45,053 nucleotides of DNA from the IMG/VR virus record IMGVR_UViG_3300032053_017225, positions 1-45,053 of that record; one strand, written 5' to 3'. The notes beneath the pieces were generated by a model that saw nothing but the letters and a program-made list of their open reading frames with translations, was not told where the DNA came from and did not search any database. Positions within the stretch are counted from its first letter, which is position 1. Every line of letters starts with the position of its first letter. This document shows positions 41,293-45,053 of this stretch, piece after piece. Source of the DNA: a virus. Made by a program: the position numbers and the translations under genes.

Positions 41293-42012
41293 ATGAGAGT
41301 AGCAGAATTACTTAATGCGATTGCTTCTTGGCTAGAAAGTCCTGACAATGAGGCTATGTTATTGGCTGAGCACGATGACGAAAGCCTTACGGCTACGGCA
41401 ACGGTATGTTTTGAGGCGGCGCAAGCTCTTCGAAAAGGTGCAGCTGACGTGGATGCTATTGAGCCTTCAGAATACTCAGAGTTATCGCCAAATTCTATCG
41501 ATCACATTGTGGAATTAGCGATGGCATTTGATGCTTCCGATGATGAAGATTTGAAAAAATCAGCATCAGTTCTTGATGAGCTTCTTTTAACTATTGCCGC
41601 TCCACCAGGAAGCCTTGACCAATTTAAAAGCGCCAAAGATGAACACTTAGATTCTTTAAAGAGACAATACCAAGATTCAAAGGGAACGCCAACCCAAAAG
41701 AAAAAATTGGGAGATGCGGAAAAAGCTATTAAATCTAGCCCGTACTATAAAGAATATGCTCCAATGGAAGCTGCATTAAGCTGTAGAACTTGCCCCGATC
41801 ATGCGGGCGCACAAATGGCTCGCGTTGGCGAAGCCATGTTTCAATGCTCATTAGATAAAAAAGTCTATAATTATCAAACCGGATATACTAATGAAAAAGG
41901 CGAAAAAGTTCCAGGCGGAGACGTAGCTCTTCAAACTGAAAAAATGGACATGGGCGAGCCCCACTCTATGTTCGATACTCGCGAATCACGCCTTAATGGA
42001 TATCAGAGGTAA
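41293..42012 (+). CDS. Unknown protein with Cys-rich region, structural module
   Basis: 239 residues. An acidic helical N-terminal half (1-110) and a second half containing SCRTCPDHAG near 165 and a later Cys (FQCSL), perhaps one zinc site. GYTNEKGEKVPGGDVALQTE is a distinctive segment. No known family; probably part of the virion block. Confidence 0.68.
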   Translation: MRVAELLNAIASWLESPDNEAMLLAEHDDESLTATATVCFEAAQALRKGAADVDAIEPSEYSELSPNSIDHIVELAMAFDASDDEDLKKSASVLDELLLTIAAPPGSLDQFKSAKDEHLDSLKRQYQDSKGTPTQKKKLGDAEKAIKSSPYYKEYAPMEAALSCRTCPDHAGAQMARVGEAMFQCSLDKKVYNYQTGYTNEKGEKVPGGDVALQTEKMDMGEPHSMFDTRESRLNGYQR

Positions 42013-42014
42013 TT

Positions 42015-42317
42015 ATGTCATTTGAAAAAATTTGTAAATTAGTTGATGAATTTGAAAAAATGGCAGGAACCAACAATATGGAGCAATCCAACCTTTCATT
42101 TGATGAACTTTTAAAAATAATTGTAGATGCCAAGGAGCTTGTAACTTTATTATCTGATGAGGCGAGAGGATCTACTGAACAAGAAGTTACTCGCAAAAGT
42201 CTTGGATTAATTGCAGAGCGGGCAAAAGTTAAACTTCATGAAGCTCTAATGGAGATGAGTACTTTAAAGAGTTTTTTAAAGCACGATGAGCCCGTAAAAT
42301 ACCAACATGAACAATAA
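42015..42317 (+). CDS. Small helical protein
   Basis: 100 residues, almost fully helical and charged (MSFEKICKLVDEFEKMAGTN, LTLLSDEARG-type acidic helix, ERAKVKLHEALMEMSTLKSF). It begins 2 bases after the previous gene and overlaps the next by 11. The N-terminal pattern resembles the starts of neighbouring genes (38940, 42307). Confidence 0.68.
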   Translation: MSFEKICKLVDEFEKMAGTNNMEQSNLSFDELLKIIVDAKELVTLLSDEARGSTEQEVTRKSLGLIAERAKVKLHEALMEMSTLKSFLKHDEPVKYQHEQ

Positions 42318-42753
42318 AAGCATTCTTATTAAATTAGCTAAAATTGCATCTAATCAGCATAAAATTTTAACAAAATTGGTTTTAGCAATTAATTCTTCTG
42401 ACGAGGAATTATTAGAAGATTTATCAGGACCAGATACCGAAAGAGAGCCCTGGTTAGAAAATCAAATGATTAGTATTGAGCATGGTAATAATTTATTAAA
42501 TAAAGGGGTAGAATCAGATTTACCTCCAGATTTTGAAAAACATTTTTCTTTTCACAAAGAAAGAGGCGATAGGTTTTCAGAAGATTATTATGATGGTGAA
42601 TTTCCATTTGGACATGTAGTGCGTCAGCTTAAACTTTTATCAGAAGGAGATCCTTATATGTGGGGTCAGGTAGGATCGGCATACAAAGGTTGGACCCCCG
42701 CTCATGTGGCTAAATTACTTAAAAGACTCAACGAGCATAACCGTTACGAATAA
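42307..42753 (+). CDS. Unknown protein, structural module
   Basis: 148 residues. N-terminal helix (SILIKLAKIASNQHKILTKL), an acidic middle, and an aromatic region (DYYDGEFPFGHVVRQLKLL, MWGQVGSAYKGWTPAH). No recognised family. Confidence 0.68.
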   Translation: MNNKSILIKLAKIASNQHKILTKLVLAINSSDEELLEDLSGPDTEREPWLENQMISIEHGNNLLNKGVESDLPPDFEKHFSFHKERGDRFSEDYYDGEFPFGHVVRQLKLLSEGDPYMWGQVGSAYKGWTPAHVAKLLKRLNEHNRYE

Positions 42754-42759
42754 AATAAT

Positions 42760-43545
42760 ATGGTAGAAAAGAAATCAACTCCAGTTAAAAAGATATTAGA
42801 GCACCCCGATAAAGATGAAATAATATCCAAATTATTAATTGGAATTCCAACTAAAGATATTCACGAATGGCTTGCTGCAAAATATACCAATATCAGCGAA
42901 GCCAAATTTGTTATTGCCGATAAATCTTTAAAAGCATTTCAAGATAATTTTCTTGACGTTTATTCCATGATTAAAGCTGATGTCGCTAAAACTCAATTAG
43001 CCATTATAACTGGTGGAGAGAGCGAATTACAATTAGCTGTTCAAGATAATATTACTTATAAAAACGTTATGTTAGCCCAAGCGACTAACGAATTAGATAT
43101 TAAAAAGATATTGGGCACAGCTATTGCAACTATCGAAATTAGATGTATGCAAATATTTGATCAAATTCAAAATGATCCAAATATAATTAATACTCGCGAA
43201 GAAAGATTGCATTTAGAGTATTTTGATCGTCTCGGCGGCATGCTAGAGAAATACTCTAAATATGTCCTCGGCTCGCCTGACCAAATTGTTCAACATCAGG
43301 TGACGGTACAACACATTGATCAGCACGTTTCTCTGCTCCAAGAGGCAATTAGAGAAACTTTAGCTGAAATGGATTTAGAAAGCTCTCTTAGATTTATGGA
43401 AATTTTTGGTGAAAAAATGGCTAAATTTAAGCTTCCTACTGAAAAAGAAATTCAGACGGATCAAAAATTAACTGAGGTTAAAGTTTTAAATGAAAAGATT
43501 AATCTTATGCTAAAAGATGAGGATAAAGATAAAGACAAAAAGTAA
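42760..43545 (+). CDS. Helical protein with N-terminal HTH-like region, possible small terminase
   Basis: 261 residues. Residues 12-60 (HPDKDEIISKLLIGIPTKDI, HEWLAAKY, AKFVIADKSLKAFQDNFLDV) look like the recruitment HTH of phage small-terminase or related packaging proteins, followed by long helices and a Lys/Asp tail. The small terminase recognises phage DNA for packaging. No large terminase is visible, so this is a tentative reading from pattern and context. Confidence 0.55.
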   Translation: MVEKKSTPVKKILEHPDKDEIISKLLIGIPTKDIHEWLAAKYTNISEAKFVIADKSLKAFQDNFLDVYSMIKADVAKTQLAIITGGESELQLAVQDNITYKNVMLAQATNELDIKKILGTAIATIEIRCMQIFDQIQNDPNIINTREERLHLEYFDRLGGMLEKYSKYVLGSPDQIVQHQVTVQHIDQHVSLLQEAIRETLAEMDLESSLRFMEIFGEKMAKFKLPTEKEIQTDQKLTEVKVLNEKINLMLKDEDKDKDKK

Positions 43546-43574
43546 GGAATTGGCACATCCGAGGCATTAAAGGG

Positions 43575-43582
43575 TATAAATA
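43575..43582 (+). promoter_or_regulatory. TATAAATA, T4-late-promoter-like element
   Basis: The exact octamer TATAAATA, the core of T4 late promoters, lies 5 bases before the ATG at 43588 in the 42-base gap after the previous gene. The short distance to the ATG would give a leaderless or internally starting message, so the match may be by chance. Confidence 0.3.
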
Positions 43583-43587
43583 ATAGC

Positions 43588-45053
43588 ATGACAGGTAAAA
43601 TCTCAAAAGCATACCCTAATTATGATCAATATATTCCTTTTCCGGAACCACATAATACTTCAAAGTGGCTGGAATCAGTGAAAAGTATGTATTATCTTGT
43701 TCATAAGGGCGCAGATAAAACTGCCGCTTTTGATAAGACTACTTCAGGATGGTCCAATATGGAGAAAAAAGATTTCACTCAATGGTTAAAATACTATGAG
43801 GAAAACGCTCATAAAAAATATTCGAGCGAGGAAGATACTGCTTTGCCAAATAAATTAGCTCAGGTTTCTTATTGGCAAGATGTTAATCGTGCCGGGTATT
43901 TTGTTCCTATTGCTCAAGATCCTGGACAGCAAATTGAGTCCGCCAAAGACCCTTCTCAGAATGCTCATGTTCTTGCAGAAGAAAAACGTGAGCTTATCGA
44001 AAGACAACGCGCTAAAGTTTTAAGTAGATTAGACTCTGCCGAAAGACTCGTTCGATCTACTGATGGGCAAGTTTTTGCTGGTAGTGAAATGGAAGCGTTG
44101 CTGCACATTATTTATGAGTTAAAGAAGAAAATTCAAACAGTAAATAAGGTCAGCGTTGCTTCGAAAATTTATGAAGATATAATTGTTCGCGAAGCTAACA
44201 TTCTTACTAGACGTGGTTTTAATAAAGCCTCTAGCTTTTTAGTTAAGTTCGCTCAAGATGGAACCGAGCCCGCCCTCGCTAATCCTACTCAACCCGCCGC
44301 ACCAACAGCCGGAGCAGGCTTGCCAGGTCCAGCTATACCCGTCGCAACGCCCGGAATACCATCTGGCAATAATAATCCAAACTTAGCCGCAGAGCCAGCT
44401 GAAGAGCCTATTGCTGAGGGAATGAGATTATTTCTTAAGAAGTTGGATCCTGCCGATAATCTAGAAGTCAATGATACTGAAGATAAAAATTTGGTCGTAG
44501 AGGCTCAAGATGCAACGCCGCCAGCAGCACCCACTGATGAAGCCCCTAAAGCAGATATTGAAGTCCAAGAAGAAGTTTCTTCTGGTAAAGACTTTGATAA
44601 TTTAGTCGATCGCGCTTTTACAAACTTAACCATCTCCGATGTTGTAAATAAATTAGAAGAACTGGCGAAAATCTTTAAGGTTAGAGAAGTTCCACGTCAA
44701 TTAGCAATGATTGACATGATGCTAGATCGTCTAGGTTTAGCTTCATTATTTCCTACTTTAGCAGAAGCGATGAATAAATCACTTGACTCAAATCAGTATA
44801 TTGCAAGTCGTATTGACGATATTCTTTCTCGTCTTCGTGGCACTTTACACACTAAACATATTGATTTGACTACCGAAACTGTAAGCGATTCTCCTGAAGC
44901 TCAACAAGCAAAAAAGAAGCTTGAAAATGATGACGCAAAAGAAAAAGAAAGAAAGAAAATGCGCAAAGAGCAAGAGCAAGCCGACTTTGATCAAGGAACT
45001 AGCCCAGAAGCGGAGGTCAAGCCAGAAATTGAAGTAGAAGAAGATTTGAGCGC
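43588..45053 (+). CDS. Large unknown protein, partial, probable virion component
   Basis: Begins at ATG 43588 and stays open to the window edge, 488 codons. Residues 1-210 are mixed and folded-looking (SYWQDVNRAGYFVPIAQDPG); 225-340 is a Pro/Ala/Glu-rich linker; 335-430 is helical (NLTISDVVNKLEELAKIFKV); the visible end is a Lys/Glu coiled coil. No enzyme motif. Size and position suggest a structural or assembly protein. Confidence 0.75.
   Translation, partial: MTGKISKAYPNYDQYIPFPEPHNTSKWLESVKSMYYLVHKGADKTAAFDKTTSGWSNMEKKDFTQWLKYYEENAHKKYSSEEDTALPNKLAQVSYWQDVNRAGYFVPIAQDPGQQIESAKDPSQNAHVLAEEKRELIERQRAKVLSRLDSAERLVRSTDGQVFAGSEMEALLHIIYELKKKIQTVNKVSVASKIYEDIIVREANILTRRGFNKASSFLVKFAQDGTEPALANPTQPAAPTAGAGLPGPAIPVATPGIPSGNNNPNLAAEPAEEPIAEGMRLFLKKLDPADNLEVNDTEDKNLVVEAQDATPPAAPTDEAPKADIEVQEEVSSGKDFDNLVDRAFTNLTISDVVNKLEELAKIFKVREVPRQLAMIDMMLDRLGLASLFPTLAEAMNKSLDSNQYIASRIDDILSRLRGTLHTKHIDLTTETVSDSPEAQQAKKKLENDDAKEKERKKMRKEQEQADFDQGTSPEAEVKPEIEVEEDLS

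Noticed and set aside
42760-43545. Firm call of small terminase
   Set aside because: The HTH-like start is suggestive only, and no large terminase is visible in the window to support it; kept as a tentative label.

Overview
The window looks like part of a large (probably jumbo) tailed-phage genome. Genes are tightly packed, nearly all on the + strand, and join by 1-26 base overlaps or short gaps. The DNA is clearly AT-rich, and TAA, TGA and TAG are all used as stops, so the standard code applies. Support for a phage comes from gp46/gp47-type SbcC/SbcD, a gp1-type nucleotide kinase, a gp32-like ssDNA-binding protein, a UvsX/RecA recombinase, a homing-endonuclease remnant and a run of large unrecognised, probably virion, proteins at the right end. 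No capsid, portal, large terminase, tRNA or CRISPR array is visible, so phage identity is inferred. Shine-Dalgarno sites (AAGGAG, GGAG) precede many genes inside operons, so the host probably uses SD initiation. No stretch over about 250 bases lacks a gene; the longest gap is 1494-1745.

Layout. 1-1493 (- strand): a partial Ala/Pro-rich gene, a Dps-like ferritin and a degenerate metallophosphatase. 1494-1745: a divergent control region with inverted and direct repeats. 1746-4430: a coupled operon with two HU/IHF-like proteins around unknown genes, ending in a DksA/TraR gene cut by an in-frame stop inside its zinc finger. 4463-9479: a DUF192 fusion, an FtsK-like motor coupled to a zinc-ribbon protein, a small - strand gene and topoisomerase I. 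9480-12738: a structured leader, a bS21-like ribosomal protein, two low-complexity proteins, an MT-A70 methyltransferase behind a palindrome, and an HNH nuclease followed by a terminator. 12853-15751: small Cys4 proteins, peptide deformylase with a SEC-C tail, a thioredoxin-like protein, small unknowns and the primase zinc-finger protein, whose 5' end overlaps a newly noticed 59-codon gene. 15736-21099: SbcD, SbcC, a nucleotide kinase and a chitobiase-C-like structural protein. 21133-28382: a Cas4/RecB-like nuclease, trigger factor, a stand-alone M41-like protease and DNA polymerase III alpha. 28461-34670: an IS607-type HTH fused to an unknown body, several unknowns, a possible recombination mediator, RecA, a primase-type winged helix and SSB, closed by a strong terminator. 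34753-38364: RuvC, DnaJ, a double zinc ribbon, the primase TOPRIM core, a broken GIY-YIG gene and a sigma-region-4-like protein. 38462-45053: probable structural genes, the last one open at the window edge.

How it works together. Replication and recombination functions (PolIIIa, split primase, Topo I, SSB, RecA, SbcCD, RuvC, RecB-like nuclease, dNMP kinase) are spread over about 30 kb. Most striking is a set of host-like proteins acting at the ribosome exit tunnel and on new chains: bS21, peptide deformylase with a putative targeting tail, trigger factor and DnaJ. It suggests the phage takes over both translation initiation and nascent-chain maturation. Several genes that start transcription units have -10-like sequences placed so that the transcript would begin at, or within a few bases of, the start codon with no SD, suggesting leaderless early messages.
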